Positions 1 through 13,148 of a DNA stretch of 64,000 nucleotides are shown here, one piece after another. The notes beneath the pieces are model-generated. The model had not been told where the DNA came from. It saw only the letters and a program-made list of their open reading frames with translations, and ran no database searches. Within the stretch, counting starts at the first letter, position 1, and every line of letters begins with the position of its first letter. The stretch comes from Phragmites australis (lineage: Eukaryota; Streptophyta; Magnoliopsida; Poales; Poaceae), in contig NC_084940.1 of the NCBI RefSeq assembly GCF_958298935.1, positions 9,082,001 through 9,146,000 on the forward strand, given 5' to 3'. The position numbers and the translations under genes are program-made.

Positions 1-1660
1 TTGGAACGTTGTGATTTTCAGGATGTTAGTCAAGTCTTGCAAAGAGCTCTGACACAAGAAAGCCGGGCTGAAGAGTCTAGAAATTTTTAGAAATCAAGTG
101 ATAAGTAAGAATAGATCATCCTAATGTTCACATGTTCGAATATGAATCTGAAAATTCGGATGATGATGACGTTGATGTGTATGTAGTCGAATGGGCTTGG
201 TGTTCTAAATTGGCCATTAATGAAATGGCATAATTCTTATTCTTATGCAACTAACGATTGCAATATTTTTTATCGACAGATTCAATCGACCATTGATGAA
301 AAATAATTGAAATTCTCGGAGATACGAGTTGATAAGAAACTATTCCCGGTTAATGTAATTGATCTACAAGACAAGAGCATTCTAATTCAGCCAACTTAAG
401 CTGAAAACAAGGACTTGCTAAGAGATGTGCTACTTAAGAAGACTCCCGAAGGCAAAGAATCAATCAAGATTGTGGTGAGCACTTCAACCGCCAAGAGGCA
501 TTTCAATGCTAAGTCAAGAATGATCAAACCAAAAAGCTCAGAGGTTGGCAAGTGGAAGTTTAATGAAGCCAAGGGACGAGACGAAGTTGAAAAGCTCAAG
601 CTCACTTTCAAGCAACTGTCCAAGTATGAAAAATATAAGGCCGTCCAAACACATATGAGTTGGCCAAGTGGGGTTAAACGGCCAAGATCACCTTTAAGGT
701 AAGGAGCACGTGATCATCATCAATCAAGGGAAGACCATGCTACCACTCCTTCTCCACCTCTTGGTCCGACGGCGCCATGGCCATGGGTGCCTCCCCCTCC
801 CATGTATTTTCCTCCTTGCGCAACTATGTGGATACCTCCTCCTTTTATGCAATTCTCTCCTTTTCATCTGGGATGGCCAGCACCACAAATTCCGGTATTT
901 GATAGAATATCATGTCCTGTCCATGACCGATTGGAGCATACGAATCGGTATAGTGATGTTCAACATGATAAAGTTGTGAAGAAGGTATACCGGGCCAAGG
1001 AGAGTGGAGTTTCTATTCAAAATTTAGATTCTAATGTTGATAAAATAAGGACCACTACTGCTGATATTATTGAGGTTGGCTCAATGAAAGTGGTTGCTGA
1101 AGAACTTGGTGAAGGACCGATTGTTATTAGCAATGATTTGATCAAATCTGGAAATGTGCATGCTGCTATCTATGTTGTTTCAAAGGCTAATAATCATCAA
1201 GCAGGCCACATTATAAATATCCACAGCCAAGGCGGTGTCCCTCTAGCTTATCTCACACAAAAAAAGAGGATATTGTAGCGGCCGCATAAGCAAGAATTGA
1301 TGGAACAACAAGCTAAAAATTGTGGGAATATACTTTCAATGAAGTTAAACCAATGCAACCCGTGAAGCAAGTATGGAAACAAAAGCTAGATGCAATGACA
1401 GCTTCTACAACAGCCCCTTTATCAATAACAACACTGGCGTCTATACAAGATCATAAGGAGGATGAAGAATTAATTGATTACAGTGATTTGTCGGTGCACA
1501 CTAGTGATGCTTCACCAACCAAAGGTATGGATGTCAATATGATTTTCATGTTACGTTTAAAATTTCATACTATGGATAAAGGTGAAGTGGCTCAATTGAA
1601 TTTGGGGCTAAAAGAAGCTATTTTTGATAAGCCAAAGGAGATGATCGGCATTTTAAGCCC
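1..1660 (+). pseudogene. Retrotransposon gag / gag-pol linker, broken
   Basis: The first codons read as the C-terminal part of a plant Ty3 gag (LERCDFQDVSQVLQRAL), followed around 225-275 by an H-N-S-Y-S-x-A-T-N-D-C-N stretch resembling the gag zinc-binding region of this family. Open pieces at 415-702, 787-1278 and 1320-1670 continue with a lysine-rich linker and a proline-rich stretch (about 740-890). Stops near 88, 305 and 398 and frame changes between pieces show it is not functional. Gag packages the element's RNA in related active elements; here the identification rests on motifs and on position before protease. Confidence 0.7.
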
Positions 1661-1996
1661 TTGTATGTAAAATGTCATATTAATGGGAAGCCGATTTCAA
1701 GAATGCTTGTTGATGGTGGAGCTGCAGTAAATTTGATACCATACTCAATTTTCAAGAAACTTGGTAGAGATAATAATGAATTGATGAAGACTAATTTGGT
1801 TTTCAATGGATTTGCGGGTGATTCTAATGAGGCCAAATGTGTTACATCTACGGAGCTCACTATTGAAAGCAAGACATTATCCGTTGCCTTCTTCGTCGTT
1901 GAGGTGCAAGGTAACTATAGTGCTATTCTTGGGCACAATTGGATTCATGCAAATAGTTGTGTTCCTTCTACATTGCACCAGTTTTTAATTCAATAG
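1661..1996 (+). pseudogene. Retropepsin-like aspartic protease domain of the Ty3 element
   Basis: The 111-codon frame contains RMLVDGGAAVNLIPYSIF, the plant Ty3 form of the aspartic-protease active site in which DGG replaces D-T/S-G, and further on the ILGHNWIHANSCVPSTLHQF block that follows the protease flap in this family. The enzyme would cut the gag-pol polyprotein. The domain itself is uninterrupted, but the frame stops at 1994-1996 and the reading continues in another frame, so no polyprotein can be made. Confidence 0.85.
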
Positions 1997-2241
1997 GTGG
2001 ATGAGATGTGAAAACCATACATGTTGATACTTCGGCCCATGTTGCTTTGGCCGATGCTTCAGTTGATTGGAGATATGGCAATCCTAAGTGATTATCGGGT
2101 CTTGATCTTTCGGATTATGATTTTCTTAGTGTTTCCAACGATGGATTTGTACCCGTAGTTGTAAGGCCAACTTGTGACAATCGGCTCAACATTATAATGT
2201 ATCAATGAGTAGGAATAAAATTAGAATGGCTACAAAATTGT

Positions 2242-3145
2242 ATGGAGCAATATCGGTCAAATAAGACTGATATTGATGAAGCCATTGAAGATTTAGATGA
2301 GTTAGATAAGTTAGGTCAAGGTTTCTCGTTGGCCGATCCATTAGAAGCGATTGATATAGGAGATGGTACTATACCAAGGTTGATGTTTGTAAACAAAAAT
2401 ATAAAGGCCGATTACAAGACTAAAATAATCGAATTGCTTAGAGAATACATTTGTTTTGCTTGGGAATTTCATGAGATGTCGAGACTTGATCGAGAGTTGG
2501 TGGAACATTGGTTGCCTATTAAAGTGGGGTTTAGACCTTTTAAGCAGCTGCCTAAGTGATTAATCCTAACATGTATGATCGAGTCAAAGAAGAGATAGAC
2601 CGATTGTTGAAATATGGATTTATTAAACCGTGCAGGTATGCAGATTGGATCTCCAATATCGTCTCAGTTGAGAAGAAGAGTAGCAGTAAGTTACGAGTTT
2701 GCATTGATTTTAGATATTTGAATAAAGCTACTCCTAAAGATGAATATCCTATGACTATAGCCGACATGTTAATCAATGATGCTTCAACACATAGAATAAT
2801 AAGTTTTCTTGATGGTAATGCTGATTATAATCAAATTTTTATGACCGAAGAAGATTTATCTAAAATAGCTTTCGATGTCCTATTTTTGTTGGTTTATTTG
2901 AATGGGTAGTCATGACAATTGGATTGAAAAATGCCGGTTCTACTTATCAAAGAGCTATGAATTTAATTTTTCATAATTTGCTTGGTTCTATACTAGAAAT
3001 TTACATTGATGACATAGTTATTAAATTGGATTGCAATGATTCTCATTTAGCTGATTTACATTTAGCTTTTGAGAGGATGTGTCGGTATGGTCTGAAAATG
3101 AATCCACTAAAAGGTGTTTTTGTGTATCGACTGGAAAATTTATAG
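2242..3145 (+). pseudogene. Reverse transcriptase domain of the Ty3 element
   Basis: Three adjacent frames together cover reverse transcriptase. 2242-2559 is the acidic linker ending in the family's pre-RT motif (a G-F-R-P-F-K-Q type run). 2556-2909 carries the fingers and palm (LRVCIDFRYLNKATPKDEYP) and ends early in the motif A-B region. 2912-3145 carries GLKNAGSTYQRAMN and the catalytic box as YIDD (3002-3013) rather than the commoner YVDD. Stops at about 2557 and 2907 interrupt the frame. In an active element this enzyme copies genomic RNA into DNA; this copy cannot. Confidence 0.9.
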
Positions 3146-3246
3146 GCTTTATAATACATGAGAAAGACATAGAGATAGATCTTAATAAAATAGAAGCTAT
3201 ACAAAAGGTTCAAGCACCTATATGTAAAAGGTATATGTAGAAATTT

Positions 3247-3609
3247 TTGGGTAAGGTAAATTACTTGAGAAGATTTATATCAAATTTGTCAGGAAAAATT
3301 AGTGCTTTCGCACCTATACTTCGGTTTAGAAATAAGACCAAATTCACTTGGGTGGCAGAACAGCAGTTTGCATTTGATGAAATCAAGAAATATTTGTCTT
3401 CTCTTCCAGCGCTTCGGGCACCTAAAGCCGGATTGACTTATCGATTATATGTTGTTACAGGAGAGAATGTGATTAGTGTTATTTTAATTAAAAAAATTGA
3501 TGGCAAGGAGCATGCAATTACTTACTTAAGCCGACGTCTTTTAGAAGCGGAGATAAGATATGTCTTTATTGAAAAAAATTATATTTGTCATTGTATTATG
3601 TTTGCATAA
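3247..3609 (+). pseudogene. RT thumb/connection and RNase H domain of the Ty3 element
   Basis: The frame begins with FLGKVNYLRRFISNLS, the conserved block that follows the RT palm in Ty3 elements, then the FTWVAEQQFAFDEIK block and the start of RNase H with the YLSRRL motif. The usual D at the first catalytic position of RNase H (in the DAS-type motif) is replaced, since the run reads YRLYVVTGENVISVIL. It ends at a stop at 3607-3609. The loss of that acidic residue fits the decay of the copy. Confidence 0.8.
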
Positions 3610-3969
3610 GTTAAGACTTATCAGAAATCGCAAGTGATTTTTTACCAAGAAAGACATAGGAATAAATAGGCTTTATCATTTAGCGCAATGCAGAAGGCAC
3701 TACCATCTTTGATGAACACTATGGTTCGGGTCACAGCTATGACGTTACTATACGTCATTTTGCTGGTCAGGTGCGAGGTAGAGCATGCCTTTGAATTAGT
3801 AGTCGCGTCGGTGGTATTATTTGCTATCTGGCACTTGTATAGTAGTTGTCAACCCGATGTTGTTAAATATATGTTGCAAAGACCAATTTTGAGTGGTAGA
3901 GTTGTTAAATGGGCTTATGCACTTATAGAGTATGATTTGGCTAATAAATCTTTGAATTCTAAGAAAGGC

Positions 3970-4420
3970 TAAATTGTAGCTAATTTTATTGTTGACCATC
4001 GGGTTGATGATAAGCATGATTTAGAAGCCGGCTGTATATCTATTAAACCAAGGAAGTTTTATTTTGATGATTTGGCTTGTGGGGTTGGACAGGGTGTTGG
4101 TATTGTTTTTGTATCACCTAGAGATGCTATTTTTGAAATATCATGTCGTTTAGATTATTTTTTACTAATAATCAAGCCAAATATGAAACTCTCTTGTTAA
4201 GATTAGAAATTTTAAGTTCTATAGGTGTAAGAACATAGAAGCTTTTGGTGATTTGTTGCTAGTTGTGCAGCAAGTTTCAGTGGATCAATAAATAGCTATC
4301 TTGACAAGTGTCTAGACATTATTACTATTTTAGATGATTTTGTTATTAATCATGTGTCTAGAGATGATAATTTTAGAGCAAATGATTTAGTATAACAGAC
4401 ATCTAGTTACCAAGTTAATA
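3970..4420 (+). pseudogene. Second, archaeal-type RNase H region of the Ty3 element
   Basis: Translating across the stops gives ANFIVDHRVDD, then RKFYFDDLACGVGQGVGIVF, SCRLDYF, and further on an FGDLLLVVQQVS-like block. This is the layout of the additional RNase H found between the normal RNase H and integrase in Tat-lineage Ty3 elements. Multiple stops and indels occur, so no long frame exists. The placement agrees with the family; the assignment is by motif only. Confidence 0.6.
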
Positions 4421-4719
4421 GAGATAAATTCTTTATAATTGAAAGACCGATGCTTCAAAATGTTTATCATGGTATAGCCAAACAAGAATTTTTTGGGTTC
4501 GGTTGTGTCTTCTCTAGCATGGGAAAAGGTTGGCGTTGCTGAATCTAAGAATTGGAGAAGGCCTTTGGTTGATTATTTGAAAGATCTAAGAAAAAGTGTT
4601 GATAGAAAGGTTCGGCAATAAGCTTTAAAATATATATTATTGAACGATGATTTATATCGTTGAACTATAGATGGTTTGCTTCTTAAATATTTGGACTCGA
4701 ATTAAGCAAGAGTTGCTAT

Positions 4720-5800
4720 AGGTGAAGTACATAAGGTTACATGTGGCACGCATCAATCAACATGTAAGATGAAGTGATTATTAAAAAGAGTTGGATTCTA
4801 TTAGCCTACTATACTTGATGATTGCTTCAGGTATTATAGAGGATGTGAGGCATGTAAAAAAATTGGTGATATTCAATAGGTTCATTTTGCCATGATTCAT
4901 CCTATTGTTAAACCATGGCCGTTCCGATGGTGGGGTTTCGATTTTATCGGTCAAATACATCCTCCATTATCTAAGGATCATCGCTTTATCTTGGTTGCTA
5001 TGGATTACTTTACCAAATGGGCTAAAGTTGTTCCTCTTAAGAATATAACATATAAAAGGGTGATTGCTTTTATATTGGAGTATATTATTCATAGATTTGG
5101 TATTCTACAAACTTTAACTACGGATCAATGTACTTCATTCATGTCACATTAGGTACGCGAATTTACTGAATCATTAAAAATTAAACTTATCAATTCATCT
5201 TCATATTATGCTCAGGCCAATAGTCAAGCCGAGTTTAGTAATAAAATTTTGATTAAGTTTATTAAGAAGAAGATAGATGAACACCCTAGGAGATGGCATA
5301 AGGTTCTATCATAGACTTTGTGGACACATTGTATATCTAGATATGGTGCCACTAAAATAACGTCGTATGAACTTCTTTATGGACAAAAGACTATATTACC
5401 CATTGAAGTGAATCTTGGTGCTTTGGTATTGACCGAGCAGAATAACCTATCAGCTGTAGTTTATCATGACCTAATGATGGACATGATTAAGGAAGTGACA
5501 GATGAAAGGTTAAAGGCTTTGAGAGATATTGAGAAGGACAAATTAAGAGTAGCCAAAGCCTATAATAAGAAGGTGAAAGCAAAGTCATTTCAGATTAGGG
5601 ATCTCGTGTGGAAAACTATCCTACCGATTGGATCAAAATACAATAAGTTTGGCAAGTGTTCTACGAGTTAGGAAGATCCGTACAGAGTTGTAAGTATCAT
5701 CCCTGAAAAGTCTTATTTATTAGAAACCTTGTAAGGAGAGAAATTGCATATAACTATTAATGGACGATACTTGAAGAAATACTATCCTAGTGTATGACAA
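4720..5800 (+). pseudogene. Integrase domain of the Ty3 element
   Basis: Around 4725-4865 lies a degraded zinc-binding H-H-C-C region (a CGTHQS-like run, then CEACKK). The frame 4892-5152 holds the catalytic core: WWGFDFIGQIHPPLSKDHRF with the first Asp, and LTTDQCTSF with the second. The third acidic residue lies in the AQANSQAEFSNK block around 5212-5250. 5318-5671 covers the C-terminal part (LLYGQKTILPIEVNLGAL). Stops at 5150-5152 and elsewhere break it. Integrase inserts element cDNA into the host genome; in this copy the residues can still be seen but the reading frame is lost. Confidence 0.85.
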
Positions 5801-5994
5801 TATGCTTAGAACAGAAATGCTATAAATTTTTTATGGCTCATGTTTTGCTTGTCATCGCCCTAAGTAGCATCTAAGGCTGGTGTTTTGATCATTGTCCTGA
5901 GAAAGGTAAGAGAGAGATAACATATTGTCTATACCAATTATATCGTGCAATTATAATTTTTGGTAAGCAAGCTTTAAAAAAAATAGTGGGCATA

Positions 5995-6644
5995 TGTTGA
6001 TGACAAGATTTGGGATTTATACTGACCATTATAGGAATGATTGACTTAACGGGGGACCAATGAACAGTACATGTGACCAATGAACAGTAATCTCTGACTA
6101 GTGAATAGTACTTTCGACTAGTGAATAATGCTCCCGACTAGCAACCAGGCGACACGGACATATGTTTGAATCGAGAACATAGTCGACATAAAGAAGGTCA
6201 AACTATAATAAAAAATATTCTAGTAGATATATGAAAACTTATGTAGTTGAATATAAAGATATATTATTTATAGAAATATTTAGAGATTAGAAAGCATAAC
6301 GAATCATATCTGTAATTTTTATTCGGTTTGTTTTAGGAGTCATGATCTTATACGGCCGATTGAAATTATCAATCAATCGATCAAACATAACTTATATCAC
6401 CTTTCGTCTTTTGACTAGCTCCTATAGTCTTGTTCTATTTTCCAATCTATATTGCTATCTGTTTTTTATCTCGACAATCATGGACAAACCATCGGTCATC
6501 TGTGCTCCGACGGGGTCTCTCCCAAGCGTGGATAATGACAAAGATCCAACGACACAGTACAATGATCGGAGTATCCTGGATATTATTCGTCGAATATTGC
6601 ACACGAGGTACTTAATGTTTACCGTGTCATCTTTTCACATCAAC
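5995..6644 (+). mobile_element. 3' LTR of the Ty3 element
   Basis: The segment starts TGTTGATG and ends CATCAACA, a perfect 8-bp inverted repeat of the TG...CA type, giving a 650-bp LTR. A purine-rich stretch (about 5976-5990) lies directly before it and is the likely polypurine tract. A TATA-like AT-rich run lies near 6255-6275. The base calls at both ends are clear. The matching 5' LTR is outside the window, so pair divergence cannot be judged. Confidence 0.8.
6055..6150 (+). repeat. 20-21-bp tandem repeat inside the LTR
   Basis: Five diverged units of 20-21 bp start at about 6055, 6075, 6096, 6116 and 6136. Each begins GAC(C/T)A and most contain GTGAA(T/C)AGTA or TGAACAGTA. They lie in the 5' part of the LTR (U3), where enhancer-like repeats are common; any regulatory role is inference. 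Confidence 0.7.
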
Positions 6645-6922
6645 AACTACAAGTTTTCAACGTGAGACCAATTTTGCATTCAAACTTTTCAAGGACCGCT
6701 GTTTATAAATATCCCCGAAAAGAAAAAAAAAACAACAGCTGGTGTTGATTCAGCAAGTGTGCATTTCTATTTCTCTTGGATGATTAGCTTGGTAGCAACT
6801 AGCAACGCAGAGGGCCACATTGGGAACGGCCCATGCATGTGAGTATACAAAAGAATCTAGATGCGTCTGCAACTCTGAACTGACAAAAAACAATATGGAC
6901 AGTACCACAGCCACAGTAGTGC

Positions 6923-7512
<590 letters not shown>

Positions 7513-8128
7513 CGTACCGTATGTTTGGTTGTTTGAATTTTTTTAGACTGCTGAATATATTTTAGGATGAAGTATATTTAGTTGTTTGTACCTGTTATTT
7601 CAGTTTGATTTGATAGATGTAAATATATAGTCTCGTTCAAGTTCTGTTTCTGCTCATACATATAAGTTTATTTGTCAGCGTCATACAATCATCTTCATAC
7701 GAGTAATCAATTATAATCTCAACTTTACATTTATTTATCAACATTAAATTTAGTCGACCAAAAAAACTCAGCTTAATCTATCTATACAAATACAACCACC
7801 TAAATATTTTTTTAATAAATATAACTACATCCAATTTATTTACCTAACTTACTTATATTATATAGCTCTACAAAACCTTCTCTACTCAACCAAACATATC
7901 CATCCAATTCACGATCAGGCTGTAGCTAGCGCTACGATGATGTCGCAAAAGCGAACAGCAAACCTAGCTCCATAGCTGCATGCAGGTTTGCCCACACGGC
8001 CACGGCAAGTCAGGTTACTCTTTTGTCCGTTTTTTAACAGATCACACACCACGAACTGAGTACGTAGCACCAAACTGTCGAATCACCGGCTCGCTTTCCT
8101 GCTTTCTATGTCGCGCGCCTAACTCCGG
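7513..8128. other. AT-rich intergenic stretch
   Basis: No gene, terminal repeat or RNA gene was recognised. A 62-codon frame at 7980-8168 has no recognisable motif and overlaps a MITE, so it is treated as chance. Confidence 0.5.
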
Positions 8129-8131
8129 TTA

Positions 8132-8394
8132 CGGCAGCTCCAACGATAGAGGTGAGAGAAGTGAATAGAGACAAAGATAAAAGTTAATATCTAGTTTTTA
8201 TTTTATAGATGTGGAGAGTAATTTTGGAGAACTATCTTTTTGCTAGTTTTTATTTTAAAGATGTGGAGAGAAATTTTAAAGGATTATCTCTTCTCTCTAA
8301 GTACGAGATAAATCTCACTTTATCACATTTTTTCTTTCTAAAACCTATATAAATTTTTAAAAATATAGTCTAGTACATAACATTATAGCTGTCC
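8132..8394. mobile_element. Tourist-like MITE, 263 bp
   Basis: The flanks carry TTA on both sides (8129-8131 and 8395-8397), the target duplication typical of PIF/Harbinger-derived Tourist MITEs. The ends form a short imperfect inverted repeat (CGGCAGCT against GGACAGCT). The interior has an approximately 60-bp imperfect direct duplication: GCTAGTTTTTATTTTA-like starts at about 8192 and 8243, each followed by GATGTGGAGAG. It is non-coding. Confidence 0.5.
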
Positions 8395-8593
8395 TTAGAA
8401 AACTGAGCACGGCAGCACAGCACCGATCGGCGACAAGAAGCTGGATATGTGACCCAATTTTCGTCGCATCAAGTCCTTTTGTACGCTCGCATCAAGTGCC
8501 GCATGCATTTTCTTTACTATCCATGCGTTTGGAGAAGACAAGTAGCACTACTGCAGTCCTACTTGACATTCTCTCCCGAATATGAAATTTTTA

Positions 8594-8913
8594 GGTGAAT
8601 ATCTATTTGGTAGAGCTCTTTCTGATCTAAATATTTACAGAGAGTATTTTTTTAAATGATTTTATGGTTGAAAGTGATTCTACTGAAAGTGATTATCTAG
8701 TGATTATCTAAAATAAAATATATGGAAAAAATGATTCTGCGCGGAAAGTGAATCAGGGGAAGCTGCTTTTTTCCAGCTTCCAACTTCTAATTCATTTCGA
8801 AGAATTACTCCCACGAATTCCACTCAGGGAGCTAAAAACTGAAAGCTGCTGTTTGGCAGAGCTCCCCTAATTCCAACCGGAAAGATGCTCTAGAAGCTCT
8901 GCCAAACAGACCT
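8594..8913. mobile_element. Tourist-like MITE with internal repeat of its end
   Basis: The left end reads GGT...TTTGGTAGAGCT and the right end, reversed, GGTCTGTTTGGCAGAGCTT. TTA precedes the left end, with TGA at the right. A second copy of the end motif (CTGTTTGGCAGAGCTC, about 8849) forms a small hairpin with the right terminus. The left end has an extra few bases. The exact borders are uncertain. Confidence 0.45.
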
Positions 8914-9056
8914 GAAGTGTGCACACATCTCTTATCTATATTGTTCATATATTTTAGAGAGCTGCTAGTGTTCTAATGTCCGATCATTACACGTTCCCGC
9001 AGTCCTAAATCAAAAAAATAGTATCTATAACATTAAAAGTAAATGTTTACAACATT

Positions 9057-9975
9057 CACTACTACAAAAACTATTTTTCTAGACATTTAAAGTGTCTTTC
9101 TATATGCGAGTCATATGGCAAATCGCCTGAACGATTTTCAAAGGCGACAAAATAAACCACATGTGTAAATGTCATTTCCACAGGTGATTCACATACCGCC
9201 TCTGAAAATGATTATTTTCGCATGTGGTTCCTTATATGAATCGCGGTGAAAATGGTACGCTTTTCACAGGCGGTTCATACAAGGAACCGTCTGTGAAAAT
9301 GAATTATTTTCACAGACAGTTCCTTATGTAAACCGCCTGTGAAAATAGACTGATTAACATAGACAGTTCATATAAGAAACCGTCTGTGAAAATAGAAGGC
9401 TATTTTCAGAGACGGTTCACATAAGAAACCGCCTATAAAAATGAATGACAATTTATCTTAAAAAAATTCATAACTTTTTCATACGAATTCGGATGAAGAC
9501 AAATGTTATATGAAAATTGTAGCCCCCCACGATATCTACAATTTTGTAGTTGAGAACTTTTTATTTAAGATAATTTATATATCCAAATAATCTGCTGAAG
9601 TTTTACACATAAGTTTTGATCACACATATGCTATTGTTACCATAAGTCCTATTAATACAAATAACTCAGAGAAGAAAAAAAATACTATAAACTTCAACAT
9701 CTTCAGCAATATCAACTAAAAGAAGTTCAAAGACCTCCACTATCAATAACGAGACTCTGCTTACAGAAGTACTAGTGATAACGATAGCATCAAGTGTCAT
9801 CAAGCGTCAACACGGTCCTTAAGTGAACCACCTGTGGAAATGGATTTTCACATACAATCTATTTTGCACCTGTGTAAATCGTTCATTTTCATAAACCTTT
9901 GATCACAGGCGAGTGCACTAAACGCTTGTGAAAATGTGTTACGAACCTCCTCTAAAAATAGTTTCTATATTTGTG
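9057..9975. mobile_element. Non-autonomous CACTA transposon, 919 bp
   Basis: The left end is CACTACTACAAAAACTA and the right end, reversed, CACAAATATAGAAACTA. The two share AAACTATTTTT. A perfect 3-bp duplication ATT flanks it (9054-9056, 9976-9978). Subterminal repeats of the form TTTTCACAGGCGGTTC and its complement occur many times between about 9130 and 9440 and again near 9830-9950, as expected for CACTA transposase binding arrays. No transposase frame is present. The right terminal CACTA is mutated (TTTGTG). Confidence 0.75.
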
Positions 9976-10189
9976 ATTAAAAAATATACACCAAAATAGT
10001 TCATTGCATGTATCTGATTTTAGGGTTCCCACCACAACATCACTCCATGTTGCATGCAACATTTTCGGGTGGAACCCTATGAGGATGCTCGACCTTGAGC
10101 TTGTGCAACAGATCTTAAATAAGATCGACTTCTTGACTAATCCCACTAAAAAAACATAAAAGAAGTCCTAAATCTATAAAATTGAGTTT

Positions 10190-10475
10190 TCCACCCCTAA
10201 ATACAACATCAGCCACCCTAAATAATTACAACATCCAAAGTTACTATTATAACATCACAAAACACATAATGCAACATCTAAAGTTACTTGTCCAACCAAA
10301 TCACATGTAGTAACATCTCTAATTATCTGTTACAGCATCCTTAATCACATATTGCAACATCCGAAATCATCAGTTGCAACATCCCAAATCACATATTGCA
10401 ACATAAAAAATATTAACCATAATATCTTAAATAGGTTGATGCAACATCGACAAATACAACATTCCAAAAATCATA
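10190..10475 (+). repeat. Degenerate GCAACATC repeat array
   Basis: About eleven copies of a short motif close to GCAACATCC, often followed by AAATCACATA, recur every 20-45 bp. It is not a strict tandem array. No family was recognised; it may be the subterminal part of a larger element. Confidence 0.6.
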
Positions 10476-10574
10476 TGTTGTAGCTCCAAATCCAGCATGT
10501 AACTCTAAAATTCTACATCGTTATTTGTCAGGACACCTGTTATTGATGAACCAAATCTAAGATTGCAAGACCGA

Positions 10575-11072
10575 TGGATGCCGCTAGAGGTGGCCAAGTG
10601 GTCTGGGCCAAATAGGTCAGCACGAGGCACGGCCATTTCGGCCCGGCTTAGGCACGACACGACACGACAGCTAACGGGTCGAGTTGGCATGGCACGACCC
10701 ATTTAAGTTTTTCTATTTTTGTAATAGATTATATAATTTGTTTAGATTTAATATCACATATGATATATGGTGCAATGACAGTGTATTTGGCTCCTAAGAG
10801 GAAGGTTGTGTGTTTGATTCCTTGTGAGCATGAGTATTTGTGATTTTTTCCAATTTTTCACATGCTGATAGGCTGATGGGTCAAAAAATGTCATCGGGCC
10901 TACCGTGCCGCGGACCACGTGGCACGACCCGATCTTAAGTGGGTCATGCTTGAGCTGGAGCCGCAACACGTGGATATGCACAGCACAACCCGTTTAACTA
11001 ATAGGTCTAGCCGGGCCGTGCCTAAATGGGCATGTTCTGTGCTAGGCCGGGCCGCCTATTTAGCCACCTCAA
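10575..11072. mobile_element. hAT-like non-autonomous element, about 498 bp
   Basis: The ends are TAGAGGTGGCCAAG and, reversed, TTGAGGTGGCTAAATAGG, an imperfect inverted repeat of the hAT kind. The subterminal regions are rich in inverted GGCACGACCCG-type motifs, with a less GC-rich core. No clear 8-bp target duplication was found, so the superfamily is inferred from the termini only. Confidence 0.5.
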
Positions 11073-12400
11073 GACATCGTCACATCCCTTCCGAACCTCG
11101 GGACCTCATTGTTTCACCATAAAGTTCGAGAGGCATGTCATCACCATCGATTGGATACGGGGATCCTTTCAGATTCAGATGCAACATAAAAAAGAAGTGT
11201 AGTGTGTGAGAAAGGAAGAGAGCGAGGGTGGCTTTACAGTAGATGTTAGAGAGACTTGGGGTGAGATATAGAGGAGGGGGCCAGTATGCGGATTAAGAGG
11301 GAGAGCAGTAGAAGTGAGACACGTGTTTGCATCAGTGTGAAGATAAGGCTGGCTTAGAAAAAGCGAGTGGGTGAGGCGGAGTCCGACTTTTCGGTTGCTC
11401 GGACGTCTGTCCCCGAGCATTATCATATATTTTAGCTTACGAATCTTAAACATCTACTGTAAAGCAAAGGTAGATATGGAAATGTACCGGACGTCCTTTT
11501 CCTCCCCGCCGAGGGGTTGCTTAATTTTCTGCACCATTCGGTTACGTGTTTGTGTGTTGCTCAAAGCAACATTACTTGTTTGTCCTGGACTCCTGGTAGT
11601 AGTACAACGAAGGATCTTTCCATTTATTTTCCATTTTTGTATTGTTTCTTTGTTTGTCCGAGGAACACAAACTAGGGGAAAGATCATGGAAAAGTTCGTC
11701 ATATAGCACTATTTCACCCAAAAAAAATTGCTGTAACGTACAATTTCAGACTAATATAGAGAATCGGTGATGTTAACCTCTTACGGGGTGAAAATCCAGT
11801 CATAATTGTGTTCTAAAAAGCTACTTAGAATCTTAGATGCACAATAAATTCTTTTTTAGGCAAAGGGCAGGAGTACTTTTTTCATTAATCACAATAAATT
11901 CTTGTAACTGGAAGCAAGAATAAGAAATTGTATGGTTTCAACTGAACTTGGTCAATACCTTATGGTACATCTATTTCCTTTGATTCTTTGTTTCAGCGAC
12001 AAGGAAATGCAACATGCTTTCTTTTACGCTTCGTTTTCTAATTGACGCCACAAGTGGATTACATGCTCGAATGGTCCTTGTTGTTGTGCAACTAAAGAAA
12101 AATCTAATTGATTTGGAGTACCCGTTCTTAATATGCTCCCTGACTTGTACTCAGGGTTCGCTCATGTGGACAAGCAACGACGTGTCCATGGAGTATTATA
12201 GGATTTCAGGTGTTGCACTGGATCCACAACACAAGAAGATAATGTAAGTTGTTCAAATGCTCACTAACGTTTTATTGTAAGTCTTAATAGTCCCCTGACT
12301 TGGATTTTTCTGCCTGCAAAATACTTCTGCATCTCAAAAGTTTTGTTGTGCTTTAACTGGCCTTTTTTGTTTCACTTTCCTACATAGATTTGTTATTGCA
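11073..12400. other. Intergenic stretch before the gene-fragment mosaic
   Basis: No transposon ends were recognised. A piece at 12014-12247 follows an acceptor-like TTTCAG (about 11990) and ends at an apparent donor (ATAATG then GTAAGT, about 12244), so it may be an exon of an unrecognised gene. The frames seen are short and match nothing I know. Confidence 0.35.
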
Positions 12401-13143
<743 letters not shown>

Positions 13144-13148
13144 TAAAA

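Larger units (their letters stand above)
1..6644 (+). mobile_element. Decayed Ty3-type LTR retrotransposon (Tat-like), 5' end outside window
   Basis: The recognisable order is gag end, protease, reverse transcriptase, RNase H, a second RNase H, integrase and 3' LTR, which is the Ty3 order. The protease motif of the DGGAAVNL type and the second RNase H-like domain before integrase are known for the plant Tat lineage, so I infer that lineage. The coding region is split by many stops and frameshifts, so the copy is dead. The 5' LTR, primer-binding site and start of gag lie left of the window. The 3' LTR is defined by an 8-bp inverted terminal repeat. Confidence 0.9.

Noticed and set aside
11700..11770. 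Helitron 5' end on the minus strand (TCTCTATATTAGTC)
   Set aside because: It deviates from the TCTMTAYTA consensus and would extend away from the gene fragments.
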